Shown: positions 15,903 to 24,496 of the stretch, one piece after another
Layout: every line of letters begins with the position of its first letter
Position numbering within the stretch: position 1 is the first letter of the stretch
Origin: Desulfuromonadales bacterium
GTDB taxonomy: Bacteria > Desulfobacterota > Desulfuromonadia > Geobacterales > Pseudopelobacteraceae
Reading direction: 5' to 3'
Assembly (NCBI GenBank): GCA_013349325.1
Contig: DUZX01000007.1
Span: forward strand, 53,781 to 117,780
DNA: 64,000 bases
Made by a program: the position numbers and the translations under genes
The notes under the pieces: model-generated
Database searches by the model: none
What the model was told of the DNA's origin: nothing
The model's input: only the letters and a program-made list of their open reading frames with translations

Positions 15903-17374
15903 TTATCTCCTTTACTGTGTGACAGCAGTACCCTGATCCTTGCAAGAATCTCCGCGCTCTCCGCGTCTCCGCGTGAAATTTCTTCCATAATTTCCAGCGG
16001 ACTACGATGTATAACCACCTCACCACCATCAGGATTCTTCACTGAGAGATCAAAGGTTGTCTGATCAATACCCGCAATATCCAGACTCCAGCTTTTTGGG
16101 GAGTCGGCTTTGGTCTGTTGCAGTTCGATGAACTCGGCCATGTCAGCATCATTGAGCGGGTTGGTCTTACCCATATTACGACCGGGATCAAGGGAGTAGT
16201 ACCAGACCTTGCGGGTGGGTGCCCCCTTCTCGAAGAACAGCACCACCGTCTTGACCCCTGCGCCCTGGAACGTACCACCGGGGCAGTCCAGCACCGTATG
16301 CAGGTTGCACGATTCCAGCAGCAGTTTCCGCAAACTTACAGAGGCATTGTCTGTGTTGGAGAGAAAGGTGTTCTTGATAACCACGCCAGCACGACCACCG
16401 GCACGGAGCATCTTGATAAAGTGTTGCAGGAACAGGAAAGCTGTTTCGCCGGTACGGATGGGGAAGTTCTGCTGAACCTCCTTCCGCTCCTTACCACCGA
16501 AAGGAGGATTGGCAAGGATCACATCGAAGCGGTCTTTCTCCTGAACGTCGGCCAGGTTCTCGGCCAGGGTGTTGGTGTGGATGATGTTGGGTGCCTCGAT
16601 GCCATGCAGGATCATGTTCATGATAGCGATGACATAGGCCAGTGACTTCTTCTCCTTGCCGTAGAAGGTACGCTCCATCAGAACCTTCATGTCGTCGGTG
16701 GTCAGGTTGGGTTGAGCCTTCAGATAGTCGAACGCCTCGCACAAGAAGCCAGCCGAACCAACCGCACCGTCATAGATACGTTTACCGATCTCCGGTTTAA
16801 CCACCTGAACAATGGCACGGATCAATGGACGGGGGGTGTAATACTCTCCACCGTTCCTGCCAGCATTCCCCATGTTCTTGATCTTGGCTTCGTAGAGGTA
16901 GGAGAGTTCATGCTTCTCGGCCTGTGAGCGGAAACGGAGTTCATCCACATGGTCGATAATCTCCCGCAGATTGTAGCCGCTGTGAATCTTGTTCTTTATC
17001 TCCCCAAATATCTCGCCGATCTTGTATTCAATAGTGTTGGGGCCGCTGGCTTTCTGCTTGAAACCATGCAGGTAGGGGAACAACTTTCGATCTACGAAGT
17101 CCCGCAGATCATCGCCGGTCAGTGCCCTGTTGTGATCCAGTTTGCCGTCAGCGGTTTTGGGGGCAGCCCAGACATCCCAACGGTACGGTTCATCGAGAAT
17201 GAAGCTGTACGCCTTACCCTCAAGCTGCGCCTCCATCGACTTGTCCTGTTCCAATCCATCAAGGTACTTCAGGAACAACAACCATGAAGTCTGCTCTGCA
17301 TAATCCAACTCACTACCGCAACCGGCCTCTTTCCAGAGAACGTCATCTATATTCTTGAAGGCCTGTTCAAACAT
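15899..17374 (-). CDS. hsdM: Type I N6-adenine DNA methyltransferase subunit
   Basis: A 491-residue modification subunit. It has an N-terminal HsdM helical domain (about 1-140), the SAM-binding motif YDGAVGSAGFL typical of the EcoEI-like branch, and the catalytic ANPPFGGKE. All core motifs look intact. The final about 25 residues contain ISRGDAESAEILARIR, encoded by a copy of the GC-rich repeat at 15945-15977, so the natural C-terminus has been replaced or extended. It is the first gene of the minus-strand operon hsdM, HEPN, MNT, KilA-N, hsdS. Confidence 0.92.
   Translation of the reverse strand: MFEQAFKNIDDVLWKEAGCGSELDYAEQTSWLLFLKYLDGLEQDKSMEAQLEGKAYSFILDEPYRWDVWAAPKTADGKLDHNRALTGDDLRDFVDRKLFPYLHGFKQKASGPNTIEYKIGEIFGEIKNKIHSGYNLREIIDHVDELRFRSQAEKHELSYLYEAKIKNMGNAGRNGGEYYTPRPLIRAIVQVVKPEIGKRIYDGAVGSAGFLCEAFDYLKAQPNLTTDDMKVLMERTFYGKEKKSLAYVIAIMNMILHGIEAPNIIHTNTLAENLADVQEKDRFDVILANPPFGGKERKEVQQNFPIRTGETAFLFLQHFIKMLRAGGRAGVVIKNTFLSNTDNASVSLRKLLLESCNLHTVLDCPGGTFQGAGVKTVVLFFEKGAPTRKVWYYSLDPGRNMGKTNPLNDADMAEFIELQQTKADSPKSWSLDIAGIDQTTFDLSVKNPDGGEVVIHRSPLEIMEEISRGDAESAEILARIRVLLSHSKGDN
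15945..15977. repeat. CACGCGGAG-family repeat copy
   Basis: AATCTCCGCGCTCTCCGCGT then CTCCGCGTGAAA inside the 3' end of hsdM, read as EISRGDAESAEI. Confidence 0.75.
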
Positions 17375-17444
17375 GGGTGTCCTATATGGCGGGGGAATTG
17401 TGCTGTTGATAATTGGGCGGAACTATACGGATTTTTGACGATCT

Positions 17445-17852
17445 TTGCAACGTGATAGACTGACTAATGCAGATTTCATCGCCACCGGCATGGCTGGCCG
17501 GCAGAGCATCCGGCAGGCGCTTGCTGAAATCGGCTTTACGGAAGAGCAACGGTATTTCAGACATCCGGAAACCGAATACTTCGTTGAATTTCCCTCCGGC
17601 CCTCTGGCCATCGGGGATGAACCGCCCGGAGAAATTGCCTCGCGTACCTACCCGACCGGCGTGTTGCGGCTCCTGTCGCCCACCGACAGCGTCAAGGACC
17701 GGCTGGCCGCCTACTTCCACTGGAAGGATCGGCAGAGTCTTGAGCAGGCGATGCTGGTTGCTGCCGGACATTCCGTGGCCATATCCGCTCATCATTCGAT
17801 ACATTGCGACAGCTCTCACAACAGAGTTCGCGACGGCTTGCGACAAAATTAG
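17445..17852 (+). pseudogene. Nucleotidyltransferase-like fragment
   Basis: The codons from DADFIATG-like residues to LEQAMLVA (signature RYFRHPETEYFVEFPSGPLA and LLSPTDSVKDRLAAYFHW) match the C-terminal two thirds of a small AbiEii/DUF6036-like nucleotidyltransferase family as I remember it. The N-terminal G-S catalytic region is absent and there is no ribosome site or ATG at a sensible place. After LEQAMLVA the sequence stops resembling the family. I take it as a gene remnant truncated at both ends, between the divergent hsdM and Fic genes. Confidence 0.55.
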
Positions 17853-17924
17853 TTGCAATTCACGACTATTAACGACATTATGTGTGTCGCGATTCGTCGT
17901 CAATATCAACAGCGAGACTTGAAC

Positions 17925-19325
17925 ATGACTGTTACATTGCTGTCTCCCCAACAAGAAGAGATCCTAGCTCTCCTGGCCCGTCACCCTGATGGCCGTAACA
18001 GTGAGAGCATTCGGAATGAACTGAGTAATCCGCCGCACCTGCGTACGGTCCAGCGCTGGCTCGCTGAACTGGCGGCAAAGCGGCATATTGCGGCTGTCGG
18101 CAAAGGCAAGGCAACGATCTACCGGCTGCTCGCGCCAACTGATATCCGTATGGCTTTACCCGAATCAGAAATACCCGGTGCGGAAGAAACCTACGAAACG
18201 TACATTCCGCTCTCTGAAGAGGGGCGCGAGATTTTCGCCCAGGTTCGTCGCCCCCGGGGAGCGCGAACCCCTGTCGGGCATGAACGTTCATTTCTCGATG
18301 CCTATATCCCCAACACAACATGGTATCTGGGCGAGATGACCCGCAAACACCTGCATCGCATTGGTGATACGGGTGAGTTTGAAAGACCTGCCGGGACCCA
18401 TGGCCGTGCCATCCTCAACCGGCTGCTGATCGATCTTTCGTGGGCATCCAGCCGTCTGGAAGGGAACACCTATTCCCGCATCGACACGCAAAACCTGATC
18501 GAGTTTGGCCGTTATGCGGAAGGGAAGGACGCTCAGGAAGCGCAGATGATCCTCAATCACAAGACGGCCATTGAGCTGCTGCTTGATGAAGCGGAATCCG
18601 TCGGGTTTGATACACATACCTTCCTCAGCCTGCACGGCCTGTTGTCGGAAAACCTGATGCCCGACCCGGACGCCAGCGGACGCCTGCGTTCACGGCCCGT
18701 CCAGATCGAAGGCTCTGTATTTGTGCCGCTCGCGGCGCCACAGCTCATCGAAGAGTGTTTCCACGATATCCTCAGAAAAGCTTCTGAAATCGAAGATCCC
18801 TTTGAACAGGCGTTTTTCATCCTGGTACATATTCCGTATCTGCAGCCGTTCGAGGACGTGAACAAGCGGGTTTCCCGACTCGGGGCCAATATCCCGCTGA
18901 TAAAACATAACCTTTCACCGTTGACGTTTATCGATGTGCCGGATCGGGCCTACATCGACGCCATGCTGGGTGTTTACGAAATGAACCGGATCGAACTGCT
19001 GCGTGACCTGTTTGTCTGGGCCTATGAACGATCTACCAGGGAATATGTCCTGGTCCGCAAAAGCCTGGCGGAGCCTGATCCTATTCGGCTCCGCTATCGT
19101 CTACAGCTGCACGAACTGGTGGCCGATATCGTTCGCAACAAGAGACCGGATATTCTGCAGACAATTGAACAGTTCGCAGAGAAGCGCATCGACGAGCAGA
19201 ATCGCTCCGCCTTTGTCGAAATGGTACAGGATGAGATCAAGCGTCTGCATCCGGGGATAATTGCCCGCTATCGCCTGCGTCCTGCGGAATTTGCCGTATG
19301 GCAGGAGGCGAGAAAGCTGAAGTGA
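17925..19325 (+). CDS. Fic-like protein with degenerate active-site motif
   Basis: A 466-residue protein: N-terminal winged-helix region (about 1-75; SPQQEEILALLARHPDGRN then LRTVQRWLAELAAK), then a Fic fold. The inhibitory helix motif appears as SSRLEGN (Ser175, Glu179). The active-site loop reads QPFEDVNKR from Gln307, where canonical Fic enzymes have HPFxxGNGR, so the catalytic His and a Gly are replaced. This HIPYLQPFEDVNKR variant is, from memory, a widespread subfamily and not a local mutation. AMP transfer by the usual mechanism is doubtful; a DNA-binding regulator with a Fic-derived sensor is possible. Confidence 0.85.
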   Translation: MTVTLLSPQQEEILALLARHPDGRNSESIRNELSNPPHLRTVQRWLAELAAKRHIAAVGKGKATIYRLLAPTDIRMALPESEIPGAEETYETYIPLSEEGREIFAQVRRPRGARTPVGHERSFLDAYIPNTTWYLGEMTRKHLHRIGDTGEFERPAGTHGRAILNRLLIDLSWASSRLEGNTYSRIDTQNLIEFGRYAEGKDAQEAQMILNHKTAIELLLDEAESVGFDTHTFLSLHGLLSENLMPDPDASGRLRSRPVQIEGSVFVPLAAPQLIEECFHDILRKASEIEDPFEQAFFILVHIPYLQPFEDVNKRVSRLGANIPLIKHNLSPLTFIDVPDRAYIDAMLGVYEMNRIELLRDLFVWAYERSTREYVLVRKSLAEPDPIRLRYRLQLHELVADIVRNKRPDILQTIEQFAEKRIDEQNRSAFVEMVQDEIKRLHPGIIARYRLRPAEFAVWQEARKLK

Positions 19326-19370
19326 GTAGATACGTTGCCCCATTGAAATAACGAAAGCAGAAGGAAACGC

Positions 19371-21149
19371 ATGCCAACCTTGCACTGGATAGGAAAAGAT
19401 AAAGTCGTCAAGCATCACCACGAGGTGCCGTTCAAGACTCTGCGGCGGGAGTATGTGCATGCCGCTCCGGAAGGGACGCCGGCCAATTCAACCGGTAATC
19501 GGATTATTCACGGCGACAACCTGGAGGCGTTGAAGGCGCTACTGCCGGAGTTCGAAGGGCGGGTGAAGTGCATCTACATCGATCCTCCCTACAACACCGG
19601 CAATGAAGGCTGGGTGTACAACGACAACGTCAATGATCCGCGCATTCAGAAGTGGCTGCATCAGGTGGTCGGCAAGGAAGGTGAAGACCTGTCGCGGCAT
19701 GACAAGTGGCTCTGCATGATGTATCCGCGGCTGAAGCTGCTGCATCGGTTGCTGGCACTGAACGGGAGTATCTGGATTTCGATTGATGATATTGAGGTCG
19801 CAAATCTGCGGTTGGTTTTGGACGAGATATTCGGTGCTGGAAATTTTGTCGGCAACGTAATATGGGAAAAAGCCGATTCACCTCGGAATTCTGCGAGACA
19901 ATTTTCAACGGACCATGATCATATTTTGGTTTATTCGAAGAATCCAGAATGGACGCCTTTCAAGCTCCCGCGTACGGAAGAATCTGACTCAATTTATCAA
20001 AATCCTGATGATGACGAACGAGGGCCGTGGATTCCTGGAGATCCCTTTGCAAATAAACCGTATTCAAAAGGGCTCTACACAATAACCGGACCATCAGGCA
20101 AACAGTTTTCACCACCGCCAGGACGCTTTTGGCGAATTTCAGAAGAAAAGCTACTTGAACTGGACTCAGATGGACGAATCTGGTGGGGACCAACTGGCGA
20201 CGCAAGGCCAAGTATCAAACGGTATCTGAATGAGGTGTCTGATCTTGTTCCCAGAACCCTATGGAAAAAGGAATCAGTCGGTAGCAACCGAACCTCGAAA
20301 AACGAAATGCGGGCAATTTTCCCTGAAACATCGTCGTTCGACACTCCGAAGCCTTGTTCTGTCATTGAGCGCATCCTGTTGACGGCGTCAGATAAAAATT
20401 CCATTGTTATCGACTCATTCGCTGGTTCCGGCACCACTGCCCATGCCGTGCTGAAGTTGAATGCCCAGGATGGCGGCAATCGCCGTTTCATCCTGACTGA
20501 GATGATGGACTATGCCGAAACCATTACCGCCGAAAGGGTCCGCCGGGTGATGAACGGTTATGGCAGGAATCAACCCCATCCCCCTCCTAACCTCCCCCTT
20601 GAAGGGGGAGGAACTATGAGCCACGCCCTTGAAGGGGGAGGAACTGAGATCCACACCCTTGAAGATGGAGGAACTGAAAGCCCATCTCTATTTGAAAGTG
20701 AGGGAGTTAAAAACCTCCCTCCCCTTCAAGGGGAGGGCCGGGGTGGGGATGGGGTGAAAAAAGGCTCTTTCATACCCGGGCTTGGCGGCAGTTTCGAGTA
20801 TTGCACTATCGGCGAGGCTCTGTTCGATGAGGACGGTAATCTCAACGATGCCGTTCCGGTCGAAGAGATCAGGCGCTATGTGGCCTATACGGAAGGGGTG
20901 GAGTACGGCCTTTCCGAGATGTCGCCGTACTATATCGGCCAGGCCAATCATGCCGCGTACCTCTTCCATTACGAACCGGATCGGGCAACGGCGCTGGATT
21001 ATGAATTTCTGAACAGCCTCCAGTTCACAGGGGGAGCACGACCGGCAACACTGGTAGTTTATGCCGACAACTGCCTGCTGTCGCAGGATCAGCTGCGCAA
21101 GCACTGCATTATTTTCAAAAAAATCCCGCGTGACATTACGCGTTTTTAG
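19371..21149 (+). CDS. mod: Type III-like site-specific DNA methyltransferase
   Basis: A 592-residue beta-class methyltransferase: catalytic DPPYNTGNE (Asp71) precedes the SAM motif DSFAGSGTTAH (from residue 348). It modifies DNA, probably adenine N6, and would partner the Res protein downstream. About 62 residues (roughly 401-462) are foreign: they are encoded by a repeat element (20571-20755) inserted after RRVMNGYGRNQ and before GVKKGSFIPGLGGSFEY, and they include three tandem 10-residue copies (LEGGGTMSHA-type). The frame survives. The gene begins 45 bp after the Fic gene with an AGAAGGAAACG ribosome site. Whether the enzyme still works is unknown. Confidence 0.86.
   Translation: MPTLHWIGKDKVVKHHHEVPFKTLRREYVHAAPEGTPANSTGNRIIHGDNLEALKALLPEFEGRVKCIYIDPPYNTGNEGWVYNDNVNDPRIQKWLHQVVGKEGEDLSRHDKWLCMMYPRLKLLHRLLALNGSIWISIDDIEVANLRLVLDEIFGAGNFVGNVIWEKADSPRNSARQFSTDHDHILVYSKNPEWTPFKLPRTEESDSIYQNPDDDERGPWIPGDPFANKPYSKGLYTITGPSGKQFSPPPGRFWRISEEKLLELDSDGRIWWGPTGDARPSIKRYLNEVSDLVPRTLWKKESVGSNRTSKNEMRAIFPETSSFDTPKPCSVIERILLTASDKNSIVIDSFAGSGTTAHAVLKLNAQDGGNRRFILTEMMDYAETITAERVRRVMNGYGRNQPHPPPNLPLEGGGTMSHALEGGGTEIHTLEDGGTESPSLFESEGVKNLPPLQGEGRGGDGVKKGSFIPGLGGSFEYCTIGEALFDEDGNLNDAVPVEEIRRYVAYTEGVEYGLSEMSPYYIGQANHAAYLFHYEPDRATALDYEFLNSLQFTGGARPATLVVYADNCLLSQDQLRKHCIIFKKIPRDITRF
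20571..20755. repeat. In-frame repeat element inside mod
   Basis: Left arm CCCCATCCCCCTCCTAACCT followed by the palindrome CTCCCCCTTGAAGGGGGAG. Right arm starts CCTCCCCTTCAAGGGGAGGG and ends GGGGTGGGGATGGGG, in inverted orientation. Between them a 30-bp unit is tandemly repeated three times (20598-20687). Length preserves the mod frame. Confidence 0.85.
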
Positions 21150-21155
21150 CTTTTG

Positions 21156-21197
21156 TCCCTTCCCCTTCAAGGGGAAGGTTAGGATGGGGATGGGGTA
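21156..21197. repeat. Right-arm copy upstream of the DUF559 gene
   Basis: CTTCCCCTTCAAGGGGAAGG followed by TTAGGATGGGGATGGGGT, between the mod stop and the DUF559 start. Confidence 0.8.
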
Positions 21198-21202
21198 GAT
21201 TT

Positions 21203-21583
21203 GTGCAAGGACAAACCAACCAGTCGATCATCAGTAACAAGCTGCAAAGGAACCTCCGAAGCTCCATGACGGATGCTGAGCAGAAACTCTGGCAGTCGTT
21301 GCGCGGTAGACAAATGGCAGGGCACAAGTTCCGCAGACAGCACCCGTTCGATGATTACATTCTCGACTTTGTATGCCTGGATGCAAAGCTCATTATTGAA
21401 GTTGACGGCAGCCAGCATTCGGAAAATGCCGATTACGATAACGAACGAACACAGCATCTCCAAAAGGCAGGTTTCCGTGTTTTACGCTTCTGGAACAATG
21501 AAGTACTGAACGAGTTGGAGTCTGTTACGGAAGTTATCTGGCGGGAACTGCAAAACCCATCCCCCTCCCAACCTCCCCCTTGA
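21203..21583 (+). CDS. DUF559 (Vsr-like) endonuclease
   Basis: A 126-residue protein of the DUF559 family, PD-(D/E)XK nucleases related to Vsr and type IV-like enzymes. Signatures are MTDAEQKLWQSLRGRQMAGH, KFRRQHPFDDYILDFVCLDA, IIEVDGSQH (catalytic E-x-D) and GFRVLRFWNNEVL. The start is GTG at 21203; ATG at 21267 is an alternative. The last residues (NPSPSQPPP) come from the adjacent repeat. It lies between mod and res, and copies of the same repeat in opposite orientation stand on its two sides, as if it were a compact cassette. Confidence 0.85.
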   Translation: MQGQTNQSIISNKLQRNLRSSMTDAEQKLWQSLRGRQMAGHKFRRQHPFDDYILDFVCLDAKLIIEVDGSQHSENADYDNERTQHLQKAGFRVLRFWNNEVLNELESVTEVIWRELQNPSPSQPPP

Positions 21584-21629
21584 AGGGGGAGGAGCAATAA
21601 AGTCAGCCCTCACCTTGAAGAGGAGGGAG
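21554..21629. repeat. Left-arm copy at the 3' end of the DUF559 gene
   Basis: CCCATCCCCCTCCCAACCTC then CCCCTTGAAGGGGGAGGAG and a decayed second unit to 21629. Inverted relative to the copy at 21156. Confidence 0.8.
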
Positions 21630-21675
21630 CTGTAGCTTGAACCATCTCCTAAAAGAGAGCGAGAATAAGGCATAC

Positions 21676-24369
21676 ATGGAACTGAAAGACTATCAAAGCC
21701 GCGTCATCAGCGACCTCACCGATTTCCTCGGCTACCTTGACGAACTCAAGGATATCCGGGCTGCTTTCCGCGCCTATTGGGACGACCGTGGCGCAACAAG
21801 GATGGAAGGGTACAAGAACAATGTCCCCGGTGTTCCCCATGTCTGCGTCAAGGTGCCGACCGCCGGGGGCAAGACCTTCCTTGCCGCCAATGCCCTCAAG
21901 CCGATCTTCGACGTAGTCGCACCTGAATCCACCGGCCAACCCCGCGTGGTGGTCTGGCTGGTGCCGTCCCTGACTATCCTGGAACAGACGGAACGCAACT
22001 TCGCCGACCCGACTCACCCTTACCGGCAGCGGCTGAATACCCATTTCAAGGGGCGGGTCGAGATTTACGGCAAGAAGTCGTTATTGCAGGGGGCCGGATT
22101 TTCTCCCGACGCCATTCAGGGTCAGCTGTCCCTGATCCTGATGAGCTTTGACAGCCTGCGAGCCCGCAACAAGGATGACCGCAAGATTTTTCAGGAGAAT
22201 GGCAACCTGGCAACCTTCGATGTGCTGGATGCCGACCTGCTGGAAAGCGCCGACCCGACCGCCCTGATCAACGTCATCCGTGCCCTGCGGCCGGTTGTCG
22301 TTGTGGATGAAAGCCATAATGCCGAGTCCGACCTTTCCGTTGAAATGCTGGTAAACCTCAAGCCCAGCTTTATCCTCGACCTGACCGCCACCCCGCGTAA
22401 AAACAGCAACATTGTCAGTTTTGTGGACGCCCTGGCGCTCAAGAAGGAGTGCATGGTCAAGCTGCCGGTCATCGTCTACAACCGCCCCGACAAGACCGAG
22501 GTGGTCAACAACGCCCTGCAGCTGCGGCGCAAGCTGGAAACGCTGGCCATTGCCGAGGAGAAGATCACCGGCAAGTACATCCGCCCGATTATCCTGTTCC
22601 AGGCCGAACCGAAAACCGGCGAGGAGAAGGAGACCTTCCAGAAGATCAAAGCCACGCTGGTCAAGCTGAGGATCCCCGAAGCGCAGATCGCCATAAAGAC
22701 AGCGGACGTCAATGAGCTGAAGGGCGTGGACCTGATGAACCGTGACTGTCCGGTGCGCTATATCATCACGGTCAATGCCCTGAAAGAGGGGTGGGATTGC
22801 CCGTTCGCCTATATCCTGGCGTCGCTGGCCGATAAATCATCGTCCGTCGATGTGGAACAGGTTGTCGGCAGGGTGCTGCGTCAGCCCCATGTTGTGGCCC
22901 ACCAGGAACCGCTGCTGAATATGAGCTACGTCTTCACCGCTTCCAACCGTTTCATGGACACCCTCGACAAGGTGGTCAAGGGGCTGAACCGGGCAGGTTT
23001 CAGCGACCGGGATTACCGGGCGGTGGATGGGGTGGGCGAGCCGCTGTTCTGGGAAAGGCCGGTGCAACCGGATTTACCCCATCCCCTTTCCGACCTCCCC
23101 CTTGAAGGGGGAGGAGTTTATTCTGAACTGACCGAAGAGATTGATGTTGAAAGATTAGCAGGTGTGTGCGGTGAAAGCTCACGCCACCCCTATCCTGACC
23201 TTCCCCCTGAAGGGGAAGGAACTGACTGCAACCTCCCTCCCCTTCAAGGGGAGGGCCGGGGTGGGGATGGGGTTCACGGCATGTTGGAACAACTGACCGC
23301 CCACGCCAAGGAAGCCAACCAGGAATTCACAGAAAAAGCAAAGGATGCAGATTCATCACTTTCGCCGGACTTGGAAGCCAGAATGAACCGATACCCGATC
23401 AAGAGTATTTACCTCGAAGAGGCCAGGGCGATTGCCATTCCGCAGTTCTTTATCCAGGTGCCCGCTGGTGGTTTCTTCGATGAAGCAGAGAAGCTGGCCC
23501 TGCTGGAGAAGGAAAACCTGTTGAAGGATTTCCGCCTCAGCACCTGCGATACCGCGCTCAACTTTGAAGGGATCGACGCGGAAGCGTACCGGGTCGATCT
23601 GGAACAGACCGGCAAAGATGATTACCGCCCCAGTTTCAAGAAGATCGACAGCCGCCAGAAGGCGCTGCTGAACGCGCACATCCTTTCCCTGCCGCGAGAC
23701 TCGCAAGTGAAAAACATGGCGGCCCGTCTGGCCGAGATGATCGGCAACATGTATCCCATCGCCGACCGTGAGATTCTGGCCTACATCAAGCGGATCATGG
23801 AAGGATTAACGGCAGAGCAGCTGCACGACTGCCTTGAGCGTGATTACAGCTACGTTGCCAAGATCAAGCAGAAGATCAGCGAGCTGTCCACGGACTACTG
23901 CGAAAAGGTGTTCGGCGACTGGCTGACAACCGAGAAGATCGTCACCTCCCCCAGCTTCAAACTTCCCGAGTTTATCGCACCGAACCTGATGGGGCCGACC
24001 ATTGCCAACAGTCTGTATATGTCGGAGAAAAAGGCCAATGGCTTTGAAGAGCGGGTCATCAACGACATCGCCAATCTGCCGAATATCCAGTTCTGGCACC
24101 GCAACATCGAAAAAAGCGGTTTCAGGATCAACGGCTTCATCAATCATTACCCGGATTTCATCATCAGAACCACTTCCGGCAAGATCATCATTCTGGAAAC
24201 CAAGGGTGACGACCGGGACAATTCCGATTCTGTTCGCAAACTGAAGCTGAGCAATGCCTGGGAGAAACAGGCGGGGCGGCAGTTCCGCTATTTCATGGTA
24301 TTCGAGAACAAACCGATTGACGGGGCGCACAAGCTAGCCGATGCGCTGGGGTTGTTGGGGCAGTTGTAG
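21676..24369 (+). CDS. res: Type III-like restriction helicase/nuclease subunit
   Basis: An 897-residue SF2 helicase with C-terminal nuclease. Walker A is PTAGGKTF (Lys66), the DEAD-type box is VVVDESHN (Asp211), motif III is DLTATPRK, and motif VI lies in VEQVVGRVLRQP. A PD-(D/E)XK site near the end reads YPDFIIRT (Asp827) and IILETKGDD (Glu841, Lys843). Residues about 468-533 are encoded by a repeat element (23076-23273) inserted between the motor and nuclease parts. I start at ATG 21676 (MELKDYQSRV); an upstream TTG at 21637 falls in repeat sequence. It would cut unmodified DNA after ATP-driven movement, with Mod for recognition. Confidence 0.85.
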   Translation: MELKDYQSRVISDLTDFLGYLDELKDIRAAFRAYWDDRGATRMEGYKNNVPGVPHVCVKVPTAGGKTFLAANALKPIFDVVAPESTGQPRVVVWLVPSLTILEQTERNFADPTHPYRQRLNTHFKGRVEIYGKKSLLQGAGFSPDAIQGQLSLILMSFDSLRARNKDDRKIFQENGNLATFDVLDADLLESADPTALINVIRALRPVVVVDESHNAESDLSVEMLVNLKPSFILDLTATPRKNSNIVSFVDALALKKECMVKLPVIVYNRPDKTEVVNNALQLRRKLETLAIAEEKITGKYIRPIILFQAEPKTGEEKETFQKIKATLVKLRIPEAQIAIKTADVNELKGVDLMNRDCPVRYIITVNALKEGWDCPFAYILASLADKSSSVDVEQVVGRVLRQPHVVAHQEPLLNMSYVFTASNRFMDTLDKVVKGLNRAGFSDRDYRAVDGVGEPLFWERPVQPDLPHPLSDLPLEGGGVYSELTEEIDVERLAGVCGESSRHPYPDLPPEGEGTDCNLPPLQGEGRGGDGVHGMLEQLTAHAKEANQEFTEKAKDADSSLSPDLEARMNRYPIKSIYLEEARAIAIPQFFIQVPAGGFFDEAEKLALLEKENLLKDFRLSTCDTALNFEGIDAEAYRVDLEQTGKDDYRPSFKKIDSRQKALLNAHILSLPRDSQVKNMAARLAEMIGNMYPIADREILAYIKRIMEGLTAEQLHDCLERDYSYVAKIKQKISELSTDYCEKVFGDWLTTEKIVTSPSFKLPEFIAPNLMGPTIANSLYMSEKKANGFEERVINDIANLPNIQFWHRNIEKSGFRINGFINHYPDFIIRTTSGKIIILETKGDDRDNSDSVRKLKLSNAWEKQAGRQFRYFMVFENKPIDGAHKLADALGLLGQL
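23076..23273. repeat. In-frame repeat element inside res
   Basis: Left arm at 23076-23117 (palindrome CTCCCCCTTGAAGGGGGAG), a second left-type copy at 23186-23221 and a right arm at 23230-23273 ending GGTGGGGATGGGGTT. Same architecture as the mod insertion, with a different spacer, and again in frame. Confidence 0.85.
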
Positions 24370-24435
24370 GTTATCGCATTTCCTGGCAGTTCATAATTAT
24401 GTCACAATCAAAATTCACCGGTTGATTGTCCAATT

Positions 24436-24448
24436 CTGTCAATGACAG
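24436..24448. promoter_or_regulatory. Palindrome before the tandem-AAA gene
   Basis: CTGTCA-A-TGACAG, a perfect 13-bp dyad 48 bp ahead of the AAA start in an otherwise AT-rich 127-bp intergenic region. Candidate operator, possibly for the WYL regulator; not proven. Confidence 0.4.
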
Positions 24449-24496
24449 CAGATATTGTTGATTTAAAGACAATACGTTCGTTTGACAGGAGGGGAT

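Noticed and set aside
16118..16645. 175-codon plus-strand frame opposite hsdM
   Set aside because: It is the antisense shadow of a clearly conserved methyltransferase. The same applies to long frames opposite ntrC, HD-GYP, sfrA, sfrB and the radical SAM genes.
20598..20687. Three 30-bp tandem units as a possible CRISPR
   Set aside because: The units are directly contiguous without spacers and lie in the mod frame. No cas gene is present in the window.
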